From: Monoplex corrugatus
Lineage: Eukaryota > Mollusca > Gastropoda > Littorinimorpha > Ranellidae
DNA length: 64,000 nucleotides
Direction of reading: 5' to 3'
Assembly (NCBI GenBank): GCA_030674185.1
Contig: CM060312.1
Location: forward strand, 61,337,078 to 61,401,077
In this document: positions 11,635 through 24,079 of the stretch, in pieces
Numbering within the stretch: position 1 is the first letter of the stretch
How the letters are laid out: each line of letters starts with the position of its first letter
Translations under genes and position numbers: made by a program
The notes under the pieces: generated by a model
Told to the model about the DNA's origin: nothing
What the model saw: the letters and a program-made list of their open reading frames with translations, nothing else
The model's database searches: none

Positions 11635-11873
11635 TGCATGCAGAGGGAAGGGGGAGTGAGTAGGAGAGAGAAAAATAGAGTTGAGAGGGGGGTTTTCCCT
11701 CGCATTTTTGCTCTGTTCTCCTTTCATATCTTACCCTCTCATCTGCTTGCTCTCTCTCTCCATCCCTCCCTCTCCAGCCCTACGTTTCTCTTCTTTCCAT
11801 ATACTCTTATTATATGGACAGAGTTTAGAACTTTCCCACCTAAATGTGATAACTAGTCACATCAAGTGATCTT
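10847..11873. mobile_element. 1-kb unit bounded by 81-bp inverted repeats
   Basis: The left arm (10847-10927, starting AAGATCACCTGATGTGACTA) and the complement of the right arm (11793-11873) match at 78 of 81 positions by hand alignment. The interior holds a poly-C run (11253-11272), CA-type tracts, a duplicated 200-bp block and no supported coding frame. Long matching arms suggest a non-autonomous DNA transposon or foldback unit. I see no target-site duplication: the left flank is TTTGCCGTTT and the right flank is poly-C. A local inverted duplication is therefore the alternative. Confidence 0.7.
11386..11797. repeat. Tandem duplication of a ~210-bp block
   Basis: Two copies offset by about 216 bp. 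Each contains an (ACGC)n run, CATGCATGCAGAGGGAAGGG, GAGTTGAGAGGGG, CTCGCATTTTTGCTCTG and CCTCTCCAGCCCTACGTTTC. The second has a short deletion after GAGGGGGG. The high identity implies a recent event. Open frames across both copies are not supported as genes. Confidence 0.9.
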
Positions 11874-11900
11874 CCCCCCCCCCCCCCTCCCCCCGTGTCT
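11874..11900. repeat. Poly-C tract
   Basis: C run interrupted by T, immediately outside the right inverted arm. Confidence 0.9.
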
Positions 11901-12419
11901 TCTTCTCTCTTTTTATCACTCCCTTTTTCTCCCTTCCCCAATTCTGTCTGTCCGTCTGTTCCTCTGTCTTTCCAGTTTAGTGATATTTTGTAATGTTTGA
12001 ACAGCATTTTTGACCAGTCTCTTTTGTTTTCTATTTTGTAATAAAAAAAGGAACAGGAGGTAAATATGCTTTGCAGGTGGATAGTTTATTGTGACTACCA
12101 AATATTTTTTCTTTCTTTCTTTTCTTGTCTTTTCTTTCTTTTTTTTTTCCTTCATTTTTTTCTCACTGTCCCATCTTTGCTCCGGTTTTGTGGTATAACC
12201 CCCACATTGCTCTTCATCTTGACTTTCCAAGACGTCTCCAAATCCCCCAAAACTGAGGTCACTGTGAGAGCTGATTATGAGGGCCACAAAATCTGGGGCT
12301 GTTTAAAACATTGCATTGATGATGAGAATGACACTGTGGGGTTCCATTATGGATTGAAACTGTATGATAGACCTGTATTTCTGTTCTTACTTTTCATAGT
12401 GTATATTCTGGCATAAATC

Positions 12420-12660
12420 AGGCAGGCAGCTGCCAGTGTTGATCGCAAAATCTGAGCAACATCCTCATTGACTTATTTTTAAAGTGGATGAGACAGACTA
12501 TGTGGACCCAAGTCTTCCAAACGAGTCCATGGCATGGTCAACTTTAGTTATGGGCCAGTCATGGCTGAAAATGAGTTTTTGGACTGATAGGGATTCAAAC
12601 CCACAACCTTCAGAAAGTAGTCTGTTGCACTGACCACTTCATCACATTGATAGTTGCAGA
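12420..12660 (-). mobile_element. tRNA-derived SINE, minus strand
   Basis: On the minus strand GAAGTGGTCAGTGCAACAGA is in the A-box position and GGTTGTGGGTTTGAATCCC matches the B-box of RNA polymerase III promoters, about 35 bases apart. The head begins near 12655 and the body runs left through GACTTGGGTCCACATAG. The 3' boundary is unclear and may extend to about 12190. No target duplication was identified. Confidence 0.5.
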
Positions 12661-13041
12661 TTGCTTGTTTCATTGTAAATAATCCTCATTTATGGTAAAT
12701 TATGGAGACTTTTAGGACAGAGGGAGACACTCTGGAGATAAACTGAACAGGGAGGGAATTGGGGGTGGATGTAAATGAAACATTGATTGGGGGAGGGGGG
12801 TAATGGGAGTTTAGTGTAGGGAGGGAGAGGGTGAGGTCAGTATATAGTATAGTAAATTAAAAATTAAGTGGCACTGAGTTATCATTCATTCATGTGTATG
12901 TTTATGACCATGACTATATGTATGTATGGTTCAGATGCTGTTAGTATGTATTTATCTATGTACTTGTATGAATAGGTGTATTCTGATAAAGTAGTATTAC
13001 GCATTGGGGAAAGCAGTAGTTAAGGGTTAAGGTGGCAGCAG

Positions 13042-13122
13042 TTAAAGCCCTTTAACTATCAAACTATTTACGTCAGCATCCTTCAGGTAGCTGGTGGATA
13101 GGATTAAGGAGTGAAAGGGTTA
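13042..13122 (+). mobile_element. Palindromic TTAA MITE, copy 3 (degraded)
   Basis: Only an 80-bp form is present, from TTAAAGCCCTTTAACTATC to GTGAAAGGGTTAA, with CATCCTTCAGGTAGCTGGTGG in the middle. The left arm is heavily mutated and the right arm is better preserved. Confidence 0.6.
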
Positions 13123-14960
13123 AGGGAGAGAGATAAAGAATATAATTCTGGCTGTTCATGCACATGACTGTGTTGATGAAAGGTAATACCGGAAGGGAAC
13201 GGAATAGGTATTTGTACATGAAAGCAGTAGTGATGGGGAAATTATTCTGAAAATAAAGTGAATAGGGATAGGTTACCAGGGGGTTGGAAGTAGTGAAGGG
13301 AAAAGATTTTTGAAATGAAGTAAATGGGTGTGAATACAGGGAGGCAGCGGTTAGAGAACAGTTTTTCTGGAAATATATGAATAGGTTTTAGTACATGTAT
13401 GATACCTGTTTGTGCAGAAGAAGAGCAGTTGCCTTCCAGTGTGCCTGCACAAGTTTGCATTGGTGCAAATAATGCAACTGGAACATTATTATACATGAAT
13501 ATGTACTTGACTTTCATCAAAGGAAGATGAAGAAACAAGGGAGAGAAGATAGGTACCACCCTTAAAATGCTTGCCCTTAGAAAAGCTGAGGTACATACCA
13601 CCTCACTCCTCTATGACCTGAGGATTATTTGAAAAGCTATAACTTTTTGTTACACATCTGCAAGGTGCATTCAGTGACTCTGTTGACTCTGTTGAAGGAA
13701 GAAAGATTTGTCTTATCTGTTTTGTTTTCAGTTCTATTGACGTTTTTGATGAAACACTCACTGGAAATAGTTTGACACCCTAAATGTTAGAATAGCTTGA
13801 CAACTTTAAACAATTATAATGTTTTTTACTGCAAAAAAGCAGAGCAATTGTATCCCGTATTGCATAAATTGGATATACTAGAGTGTATGTCACTAAAAGA
13901 TAATTTTGTTATATTGCAATTATTGAATAGATACTTCTAAATCTTTTTCATAGTGTGAACATAAAAATAAAAATATCATTGTCATGTTGTATTTGTAGAA
14001 ACACTCATCAAAATTGCACAATGCACTATGCAACTACTGTGTTAAGTACAGCTGGAAGCAAAAGGATTTCCGTGTTTGTACCAGCCATAATTCGTTTAAA
14101 ACTAAAACCATAAAAGCCATAAATTCCCAACTGACTTGTCTGTCTGTCCGTTTTTTTGTTTTTTGGTTTTTTTTGGTTTTTTCCCCAGGCTGATCTTTGA
14201 CAGACCATTTTTGCCTGTACATTTTTTTCTTGAAGCAAATGCAGCTCAGCATATTCACACATTTTCTAGCTCTTCCACCTACAGTCGTCATTCACGTATT
14301 GTAATCTGTATTACAACAAACCATGTTATCTCATTTCTACCAAAGGTTTGCAGCATTTGTAATCAAGGGGAAAAATAAAGGTTTTAGAATAAAACTATAT
14401 TCAGCTGATAGAAGTTTTACTCCCAGTAGCATCTGTTTTGTTTGTTGTTTATTGGTTTTAACTTGGAGGGCTTTAGATATGGTTCTCTGTCTGTAATGTG
14501 ACTGTAGGTTTAAGCCAGTGAAGCTTTATGCCTTTGGCATTTAATCCTCCAAGCTGTTGTAGGACTCAAAGATGGGGACCACCTAGAGAAAATTGTCCTT
14601 AGAATAGTGAGATATCAACTTTTCCACTCCCCTAAAACCTTGCACTATTTTTTTTCTCTCCATTTTTATTGTACTGTGTCCTGCTCCTGTCAGCGTCACC
14701 AGGTTCAGTGTTGGCCTCTGTACTCTGTGACACAGCCACCTGCCTCCAAATGGCTATGTCTTGACTTTTGTGGACAATTGCATGAATATTTAGGCCACTG
14801 AACATATGTCTGTTACGTTCTCTATGTATGAGATTGGAGGTCTGCCTTTCTTCCTTTTTGCCTGTTTTTCCTTGAAAAATAGTTTTGCCATGAGGTCCGT
14901 GTTCTTGCTAGTGACACATGGCCAGTGTAGTTTAGTCGTCTGGTATTGATGCCTGCTAGT
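13123..14960. other. No gene seen
   Basis: AT-rich. A 35-codon open frame after a CTCCTGTCAG acceptor-like site at 14694 was considered as an exon and not accepted. Nothing else recognised. Confidence 0.5.
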
Positions 14961-14969
14961 AATTTCAAT

Positions 14970-15424
<455 letters not shown>

Positions 15425-15430
<6 letters not shown>

Positions 15431-16330
15431 GTGCTGGAAAGCGAAATTTTCTGGTGGTATCAGTTTCGTCTAGGACACTTTCATTAATTCTTCTATCTGT
15501 TCATTTCACACATAGTAGTCTCTGGTAAAACCACATCTCTGCTGCCTCAGTTCTTTTGCAGTCAGCTTTTTTGAGAGTCCAGGCTTTGCAACCATAAATC
15601 ATGATTGCTCAGAACAAACATTTTGAACATTTAATTTTCAGGACATTTGGTATGCCTCTGTCTGTCCAGATATTGTTGAGTTGGACCAATTTTTACTTTG
15701 CCATTTTAATTCTTATTTTGGTGTCTTTAGAACGGGTTCTGTCGTCAGTCTTTACAGAACCAGGATATTTAAAATCTAATCTTTAACATTTTTTGAAGGA
15801 ACTTTATTAATATGTCTTGACTGTTTTCAGTATCCTTACCTTTAATATACATGTAGCACTTTTGTTTTCTTGTCATTCAAGTTTAGGCCAGCCTTTTTGC
15901 CGGCTGCATCCACCTTGTATTGGATTCTTTTCATACTGATAATATTGTCTGCTAACAGCGCAGTATCATTAGTATAGCACAGGTTTTTAAGTTTTTTCCC
16001 TTCTGTCTTTATATCCATGTCTTCTATATCAGCATCTGTCATGACTTGTTCCATATAGATGTTAAAGAGGTATCTGAAAGGATATACAACCTTGTCTTAC
16101 TCCCCTGTGAGTGTTGAAAATTTCACATTTTTGACTGTTCCATTTAATTGTAGCCTTTTTGTGTAATGGAACCATTTCAGTCTTATTTCTTTTATTTTCC
16201 TAACCCTTTTTGAAAGCAATTTCTCAATCTGTTAAAATGTTTCGTTATCTTCCCACTTCTTGCGGAATGTAATGGTAAACGATTTTTTTTTCTAGGAGAA
16301 TGTTATGATAAATTCTTGTTCCTTTTGTAC
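15425..16330 (-). pseudogene. LINE reverse transcriptase remnant, minus strand
   Basis: On the minus strand the frame at 16054-15842 contains CYTNDTALLADN, which matches the reverse transcriptase catalytic motif with YADD changed to YTND, then the GKKAGLNLNDKKTKVL block that follows it in LINE proteins. Further downstream, in broken frames, come IYGCKAWTL and EAAEMWFYQRLL (about 15600-15500), typical of the connection region. Stop codons and frame changes show decay. The element belongs to the same broad group as the remnant at 23100-23505 but is in the opposite orientation. Confidence 0.8.
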
Positions 16331-16339
16331 CACAGATAT

Positions 16340-17270
16340 AACCAGTAGTGCTTTAGTGCTTTGATTGTATTCTGTGTTCTGTATCTTCTTGTTTGTTTTC
16401 TGTAAATAACTTCTGATGGATAGTATGCAACTTGTATTATCCAGAAAAAAGTAACTGTAATCTGATATTTTTTCTCAAAACTTTAAAAGGACCCATTCTC
16501 ATCAATTAAATCTCTCACTAAAACAATTGTCTTCTTTTCCATTCTGCAATCAAAATGCTTTGTTGTCAACTTTAAATCTATCATTATGACAGATTGGTTC
16601 AGCTAACTTTAGCATTATAAAACGTTAATTCAGCTAACATCTTGTGGATATTATGGTACTACATTTCTGTTTCATTTTCCATAGACATTGAACACATCTG
16701 TCCAGAATGTATTACATTTGTTATTTATTTATTTTCTTGGATCATTTCCTGATGCAACTTATATGATTTCTTCTGTTTAAAGATCCTGCATACATGTTTC
16801 TCATTCATGACACTTTTAATACTTATATATGTTTATGTTTCTATTTCTGGAATACCTGTGCCTGCCATTTTCCACATTTTGCACTAATTTTGTCAGTTTT
16901 TTCCCCTCCAAGAAATTGATAACATCTTTTTGAAGCCATTTAATGTCTGTATCAGGTGGGTTTGGTAGTAGTATCCAGAAAGGTCAGATCTTTGGAAAAA
17001 TTGTAAGTATGTCATAGTCAGTCAGTGGACTAACAGTTTGTTGGATGTATATGAGCATCCATGTTAAGCTGTTTGGTTTTAATCTTTGGAATGGTGTTTA
17101 TTGTAGATAAACAGTAGCTGAAAGCAATGGTGTTTTAGAAGTATGTTACCCATTTTGTTTTCTTCTTTTTGTCATTCTTTCTTCTTCTTTTTCTTTTGGT
17201 TTATTTGTTGTTGTTTTTTTGTTTTTTTCTTGTCTCCTCAGTTTTGTTTTGAAAGTGTTTCTGAAGAACA
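16340..17270. other. No gene seen
   Basis: AT-rich. A 30-nt microexon-like stretch after CTTGTCTCCTCAG near 17240 is too short to support. Confidence 0.5.
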
Positions 17271-17274
17271 TGTA

Positions 17275-17342
17275 AAGGTTTATAAATATATATTCATAAA
17301 GAAATTAGTATAACCCTATATATTCATAAAGAAATTAGTAAA
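17275..17342. repeat. Short tandem duplication
   Basis: Two copies of TATATTCATAAAGAAATTAG directly left of MITE copy 4. Confidence 0.8.
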
Positions 17343-17476
17343 ACCCTTTGAGTCCCTTACCCTGTCCGCAAGCTTCCACCAGCTTCCTGGAACAGCAGAA
17401 AGCTGCTGGATAGGATGAGGGAATCAAAGGGTTAAAGAGAAAGCTGGTGGACGAGGCGAGGGATTCAGAGGGTTAA
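17342..17476 (+). mobile_element. Palindromic TTAA MITE, copy 4
   Basis: Starts AACCCTTTGAGTCCC and ends GAGGGTTAA. The inner palindrome is disrupted at its centre (CTTCCTGGAACAGCAGAAAG) and the outer left arm is missing. The right outer arm is partly preserved, so this is a rearranged derivative. Confidence 0.7.
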
Positions 17477-17797
17477 GTGGTGTTACATGTTGTGGGAACG
17501 CTTGAATATGTGTGATAGTGTAATGTCTGAGGTGGTGTGTGCTCTGTAGCTGTTGTAGTGTCATGACTTTATTCCACTTTGTGGAGGTGAACTGTGTACT
17601 GCTTTCATTGACCGGAATTAACCCATGGCTGCATGCTGATGTTTGTACTGAATATGTGACACTTGTTTGGACACTGTGTGTTTGCTGAGCACAGTACGCT
17701 AAAAATACTGGATTGTTGAGGGTTTTTCATATTGCCACCTTCATCCACATCCAAACAGTGTAAAATCCACATATGAAAATCAGCAGGAAAAGAACAT

Positions 17798-17977
<180 letters not shown>

Positions 17978-18191
17978 GTTTTGTCTCCAGACTGATTTTG
18001 TCCATAGGTTTTTTTTTTTCTTTCTTTTATTTTTCTTTCTTTTTTTCTTCTTCTTTTTTTCATGTATCTTTACAAAACGGGGAATAGGAGAGGTGCATGG
18101 GGACAGTGGAATTAAACATCAAAAACGGAAAACAGAGTTAAACATCAGAGACTGCAGTAGTGACTTCTTAGGTTTAAGTTTATGTTATCCT

Positions 18192-18384
18192 TTAACCCTT
18201 TGACTCCCGCACCCTGTCCTCCAGCATTCTGCATTGCCAACCATGCTAGCAAAGCAAAAACTTAACTCTTTGATTCCCTCACCCTGTCCACCAGCTTCTT
18301 GCAGAAAGTTGGTAGATGGGGTGAGGGAATCAAAGAGTTAAGTTTTTGCAATTGGTGGATAGGGTGCGGGAGTCAGAGGGTTAA
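18192..18384 (+). mobile_element. Nested palindromic TTAA MITE, copy 5
   Basis: Full-length form of 193 bp: the outer arm TTAACCCTTTGACTCCCGC, the spacer with CCATGCTAGCAAAGCAAAAA, the inner palindrome (about 18261-18341) and the right outer arm ending in TTAA. The inner arms read TTAACTCTTTGATTCCC and its exact complement, so two departures from consensus are shared by both inner arms. Confidence 0.9.
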
Positions 18385-18499
18385 GGCATGACCGGTGAAA
18401 AGTCACGTGTGTAATAAAAATGGTCAGGTCATAAGTGTTGTCAGGTTATAACAATATTGAACAAAGCTAACATCTTTCCCTTTACTTCTGTCATTGGTT

Positions 18500-18620
18500 A
18501 GTCTTGTGTGCTTGGTTTTATGTTTATTTTCTTTTTTTAAATGGATATTTCAATTGAAGGTGCTTGGTTTTATGTTTATGTATTTATTTTCTTTTTTGAA
18601 TAGATATTTCAGTTGAAGGT
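18500..18620. repeat. Imperfect ~55-bp tandem duplication
   Basis: Two copies from CTTGGTTTTATGTTTAT to ATATTTCARTTGAAGGT, with a small insertion in the second. Confidence 0.8.
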
Positions 18621-18778
18621 TGTGTATCAGCTTAGGTTTATTAGGCCTTAATGCCATGATCATTTCAGATCTCGTCCATCACGTGGCGTCTGTAGCGTCA
18701 ATACATATGAAATTTATTTCAAACACAGAGGCGTCATCTTGAGAAACTGAAACTAGTGTTGAGAGTTTTCAGCAAAGC

Positions 18779-18910
<132 letters not shown>

Positions 18911-19228
18911 TTTTTAGAAATGAATGTTTTCTATGGGATGGAGGATAGTTTGAAATTGTTTCCGGTGCTTGTGTTGCTTCTATACTCTTGGTTTGTGAAG
19001 ATGCGACCTTTATTAGGGTATAATGACTTGGCAGTAATGTTGGCTTATGCTTCGTTCTTGGAAATAACCAGGACAATGCCTGTCCACTAATACACGCCAT
19101 GCTTACTCTGTGTAGTCACTGCACGTACACATATAAGCACATTTATGCTTGCCTGGACATGCACATGCATGCATGAAGGCACACGTCTCGTACATGAATG
19201 TGTGCGTTTGTACATATATACATATGGA

Positions 19229-19320
19229 CACCACCACCACCACCACCCCACACACACACACATTCTGTCTCTGTCTCTATCTCTGTCTGTCTCTCTCTGT
19301 CTCTGTCTCTCTCTCTCTCA
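19229..19320. repeat. (CAC)n, (CA)n and (TCTG)n tracts
   Basis: Short CAC and CA runs followed by mixed TCTG/TCTC pyrimidine-rich repeats. Confidence 0.9.
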
Positions 19321-19686
19321 TTCTGTGCAAAACTTACACTCTCTCATTCTGAAAATATAGCATGCTTTTTTTTCCCCCTGTAATGCTTGATTATTCAAAT
19401 TTCTCTATCTGCGTTCATCAGATATTTAATAGTGTCCTTATTTTGTACTGTCGCACAATGATCAGATATGCGAAGCGCCCACAGAGCTGTTGCACGATGG
19501 TCAGATACATATTGGTACTCACTTCTGTGGCCATCCGTATCCACAGATATGTGTGTTTTCAAACTGTAATATGGTTGTACCCTTGCACTGTCTTCTATCC
19601 ACTGTTGTACATTGAACATATATTCTTCTGTGTGCATTCTGTGGCTTCTTTGTTCTCTATCTCTGCAGTGTTTTCACAGATAACAT

Positions 19687-19835
19687 AAATAATGAAACCA
19701 AAATTGTTTAACAGAGATAATGAAACCACAAATTGTTTAACATAGATAATGAAACCACAGACTGTTTAACAGATAATGAAACCACAGAGTGTATAACATA
19801 GTGAAACCACAAAGTGTTTAACATAGATAATGAAA
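19687..19835. repeat. 29-bp tandem repeat
   Basis: Five units built on AGATAATGAAACCACA and a TGTTTAACATAG-like half, with length variation. The open frame across it on the minus strand (VSLSVKQSV-type repeats) reflects the array. Confidence 0.85.
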
Positions 19836-19849
19836 CCATGTTCTCATGG

Positions 19850-20245
19850 CGGCGGTGATGGTTTTGACTGTCATGAAAAATGTAGTGTTCTAACACTGGT
19901 ATGAAGATGTATGAATATGTCATATGTCTGTGTATGTTACATGACTCTGCTGTTTAATTTTTGTGCTGCTTTTTGGTTTTGTTTCTAAGGTTCTTTTTTG
20001 TTTTGTTTTTTTGTTTTGCTTTTTTTTTTATACTAGTAGGTAACTGCATTTGCATTATGTATGTAAACTTGGCATATTTGTGTTCCATGGCTTTAATTAT
20101 GTCTCTGTATTTTTTTCTTATTCGTGTAAATTGCTGATATTCTCGCCAAAGGCCATACTACTTTGAAAGCACCATTTGTTGTCCAGTCACCGAAGTTCTG
20201 CAATACTAGGTCTGGTTAGTGGCTGTCTGTGAACATCAGGGCTGT
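19850..20245. other. No gene seen
   Basis: AT-rich with T-rich and TTTTG-type runs. No exon or repeat family recognised. Confidence 0.5.
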
Positions 20246-20249
20246 TGGC

Positions 20250-20357
<108 letters not shown>

Positions 20358-20930
20358 TGAAAGTTTCTTTATCTTTTATATTTTGAAGTGTGATCAAAGA
20401 CTGTTGTCACATTTCATTTTTGTTAACAAAATATCTTCTTTGTACTTCTGTCACTGTACTGTATGTGTTAACAAAACAAAGTCAGCTTGTTAAAAAATAG
20501 TGTTGATTTTGCATGGATGCATAAAGGAATCCATTTTGAGTACTTGTTCATTTTGTAATCATGTAGGCAAGTAAAAGGGCTGTCCTGTGATATTGAGTTT
20601 TCAGTGGCGATATCAAGTTGTCTGCACTGTGTGGGTCATGCTGTACATCCTGGTGTAGACTTTGTGTATTATTAAAGAATGGGAGTAACAGTGGACTAAG
20701 TTAAAGCAGCCACCACATCTATCTTAACCTTTGATAAAAACAGCTTTTCTGTAGGATGTACTCGAGGGACTAAAACTTTTATTGCACTGTTTTTGTTTGT
20801 TTGTTATGTTTTATTTATTTATTTAATTTTTTTTTCAGGAACATGTGAGTGTTTGTAATTGTACATATTGATGGGCTTTTTCACAATGCAGAAAATTTGT
20901 ACTTTCATTTGTTGAGTCTCCCTTTTACAG

Positions 20931-20991
20931 GAAGTTTGTGGGGAAGAGTATGAGGTGTATGTCAGAACTCAATACATTTCAGACTGCTTCC
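20931..20991 (+). CDS. Candidate internal exon, unidentified protein
   Basis: Follows CTCCCTTTTACAG. The frame starting at the first base reads EVCGEEYEVYVRTQYISDCF, then one leftover base before GTGATT, which supplies the phase the exon at 21144 requires. That donor is weak, and the implied intron is only about 150 bp. The same frame continues open to a stop at 21030-21032 (33 codons in all). An alternative reading is therefore a terminal exon, or a longer exon with an unseen donor. No domain is recognised. The start phase also fits the end of the 5737-5803 candidate. Confidence 0.4.
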
Positions 20992-21121
20992 GTGATTTTG
21001 GCTTAAAAGATCAAGACATGTCAAATTTTTAAAGCTAGATTTTGTTTGTGATGAATTATGTCCGAGCGTGTTTCTTTGTTTCTGTTGTGCTTTTTGCTTT
21101 TGTCGTATGAAAGTAAACTAA

Positions 21122-21442
<321 letters not shown>

Positions 21443-22218
21443 TAAGTTCTGTTGGCATCAAGTCTCATTTTGTTTTGATGTTGCCTGATTTTAAGGAAGG
21501 CATTAAAAGACTTCTTTGGATATGATACTGCCAAACTGCAAAGCCGTACCAGATCATTTGGTGTTACATACAGTAAGAAGAAAAATGTATACACTGTTTT
21601 TATACTGTTTGACTCTGAGATAGATGCTTTGTCTCATTCTGATTTCGTATCGTCGCTTGACCGTGTATGCATGTGGAAATTTGGTGTTCTTGCTCTAAAA
21701 GGAAAGGTGCCAGGTTTCATTTTGTCTCATGTAAGTTGTAAAGAAAAAATATGAGTCATTACAGCTGAGATGAGAAATTGATATGAACAGGAAATGTGCA
21801 GTGTTCATTTTAGGACTGAAGCGTTATTCACACAAACTCAAACACAAACAAAACAACTGGTTTCGGCTTAAGAAGAAGGAAATGTACTATAAATTCACAT
21901 TAGGCCTGGAACATTATTCAAAACAGGTAAGTGATTTGTCCTGTTTTTGTTTTTGTGTTCCGGTCTTAAGGTGAACTCTGTACATTTCCTATTGATATAG
22001 TTCATGTTGGCGTTGCTTGACTGTGGGATAGCCACATGGTCATTTTGATTTGGCATTGCCGAGCCATGGCTAAGTGAGTTGTATGTTATATATATAAATT
22101 ATAATGTATCGTTATTCCTAGCAATGATCAATCACATGCATACACCTTCACACAGTTTTTCTGAACTCTGATGCTCCTGACACTGTGCATTTTCTCAGAT
22201 TTCCTTCTTTTGTGTCCA

Positions 22219-22222
22219 CTCT

Positions 22223-22302
<80 letters not shown>

Positions 22303-22370
22303 TCTCTGCTCTGTCGCTCTCTATCTCTGCCTCTCTCTCTCTCTCTCTGTGTCTCTGTCTCTCTCTTTTT

Positions 22371-22431
<61 letters not shown>
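22219..22431. repeat. Compound (CT)n(GT)n microsatellite
   Basis: CT tract with several short interruptions to about 22370, then a pure GT tract from 22375. Confidence 0.95.
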
Positions 22432-22432
<1 letters not shown>

Positions 22433-22727
22433 TTAGCGGGTTGGACAGTCTCAGTTCTGGTTTTTGTATAAGGTATGTTTCATCCAGATAGTAGGTAGGC
22501 CTACTCCCCCACCCAACCACCATCACACAAATATGCATATCCTGTGTCCTTCCATTTATGATCAGTTACCACAAAACTTGTCATGTGGCTCCTGACCACA
22601 GCTCAAAAGTATTGTAAGGTAGTGGAACTGTTCTGACACTTTTCCGATTTTATTGAAATATAGTTAGGTTGCTTTCCAATAAATTGATTGAAAACATGGG
22701 CCACATAAGGTAGGGACATTGTGTGCG

Positions 22728-22840
<113 letters not shown>

Positions 22841-23099
22841 TGTGGCTTACTGTAGCATATAGTCTGTGTGGCTTGTAACCTGTAAATGTTCCTCTCCCAC
22901 TTGTCTGATTACCATAGGATATTATCTGATATTGAAAACTAATATACCTGAATACTGTGTATCAATCACTGAAAGTGAAATTGATGTCACATTCCTAACT
23001 TGGTACAAGCACAGTTTTTCTGATGTTTGAAAGAAATTATAATGTTTCGTAATTTTGTCTATTTCATGAGTGAAATACTATGGTATTAATATTATGTGA

Positions 23100-23505
23100 C
23101 CATCATTAACTCACACACGTATCAGAGGATTGGTGAGAGTGGTCAACACAAAGTTAGAACAAGATTGAGGCAGCTGAAATGTGATTTCTAAGAAGAATGT
23201 TAAGAGTTCATGGACAGCAAAGTAAACAACAAGACAGTCTAGGAGACAGACACAAGAAGGACATCAATGAAGAAGATTAGGAAAAGACAAGTAACATTTA
23301 TAAGACATTTTTTGAAGCAAGAGAATTTGAGCACCTAGTCACTACAGGAAAGCTGGAGGGAAAAGTAGAACCTGGGAGAAAATATTGGAGGGAATTGCAG
23401 GGTGGTTGCAGACAGAGAGGGTGGGAGATGAATAATGCAGTGACAAAGGATAGATTCATAAGGCGGGCCATGATCGCTAATGCTATGGGGCAAGGCACAT
23501 GATGA
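23100..23505 (+). pseudogene. LINE ORF2 C-terminal remnant
   Basis: Broken plus-strand frames contain, in order, DTRRTSMKKIRKRQVTFI, then LVTTGKLEGKVEPGRKYW and a tail with RRAMIANAMGQGT. This order (a His/Arg-rich linker, a Gly-Lys-rich stretch, a Trp-rich tail) is the C-terminal end of endonuclease-encoding non-LTR polyproteins and continues the type seen at 15425-16330. It ends with TGATGATAATGA. No intact catalytic domain remains. Confidence 0.7.
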
Positions 23506-23827
23506 TAATGAGTTATGAATTATCACAGCTGTGTATAACTTAAAGGCTATGCAACCCTTCCCAGCCTTACAGGTTTCTTAGGGCCATGCTTATACATGAA
23601 ATAGGCTGTTTTGTGGATGATATTGTGTTCAGCTTCCATTTTTATAACTAAATGGATGTAGTTCACTTACACTTGTGACATTTGCACTTGTTTATTATGT
23701 TTACCATGATCAAGCATTCATTTGCTTACCTGTAGCAAGAGACATTTTGGGGTTTATATGACAACCCAGATGGTGGAGAATCTCGCATGAGGACAACTAA
23801 TTAATCGGTATTAATATTATATATGTA

Positions 23828-24002
23828 TACTCTCTCTGGCTCTGTCTGTCTGTTCTCTCTCTCCCCCTCTCCTCTCCCCCCTCTCTCTGTCTTTTCTCTC
23901 TCGCTCTCTCTCTGTCTCTGTCTCTCTCTTCTCTGTCTCTGTCTCTCTGTCTTCTGTCTTGTGTCCTCTCTCTCTCTCTCTCCTCCTCTCTCTCTCTCTC
24001 AT

Positions 24003-24048
<46 letters not shown>

Positions 24049-24062
24049 CCCTCCCCCCTCTG
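23828..24062. repeat. (CT)n-rich microsatellite
   Basis: Long pyrimidine-rich tract of CT, CTGT and CCT units. Both-strand open frames (Ser-Leu or Glu-Arg) are artefacts. Confidence 0.95.
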
Positions 24063-24079
24063 TTCATTTCTCTCACTCA

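Noticed and set aside
11368..11856. A 162-codon plus-strand open frame
   Set aside because: It spans two copies of a recent DNA duplication and ACGC repeats. Its internal repetition follows the DNA duplication.
12066..12416. A 116-codon plus-strand frame with VTVRADYEGHKIWG and DDENDTVGFHYG
   Set aside because: It looks exon-like for about 50 codons, but the splice sites are poor and it lies next to a minus-strand SINE whose body may extend into it.
14694..14801. A 35-codon frame after a CTCCTGTCAG acceptor
   Set aside because: No donor, no recognisable family, and a frame of this length after an acceptor-like word is expected by chance.
17240..17270. A 30-nt microexon after CTTGTCTCCTCAG
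   Set aside because: Too short to separate from chance, and the donor is poor.
20839..20850. A 6-nt exon between TTTTTCAG and GTGAGT
   Set aside because: Microexons this small cannot be supported by sequence inspection alone.
21814..21926. An exon-like segment with a perfect CAG|GTAAGT donor
   Set aside because: It starts in a phase that does not fit the 21144-21271 exon. Its two halves are copies of one motif (CTGAAGCGTTATTCACA and CTGGAACATTATTCAAA), and its Lys/His/Tyr-rich reading is not convincing.
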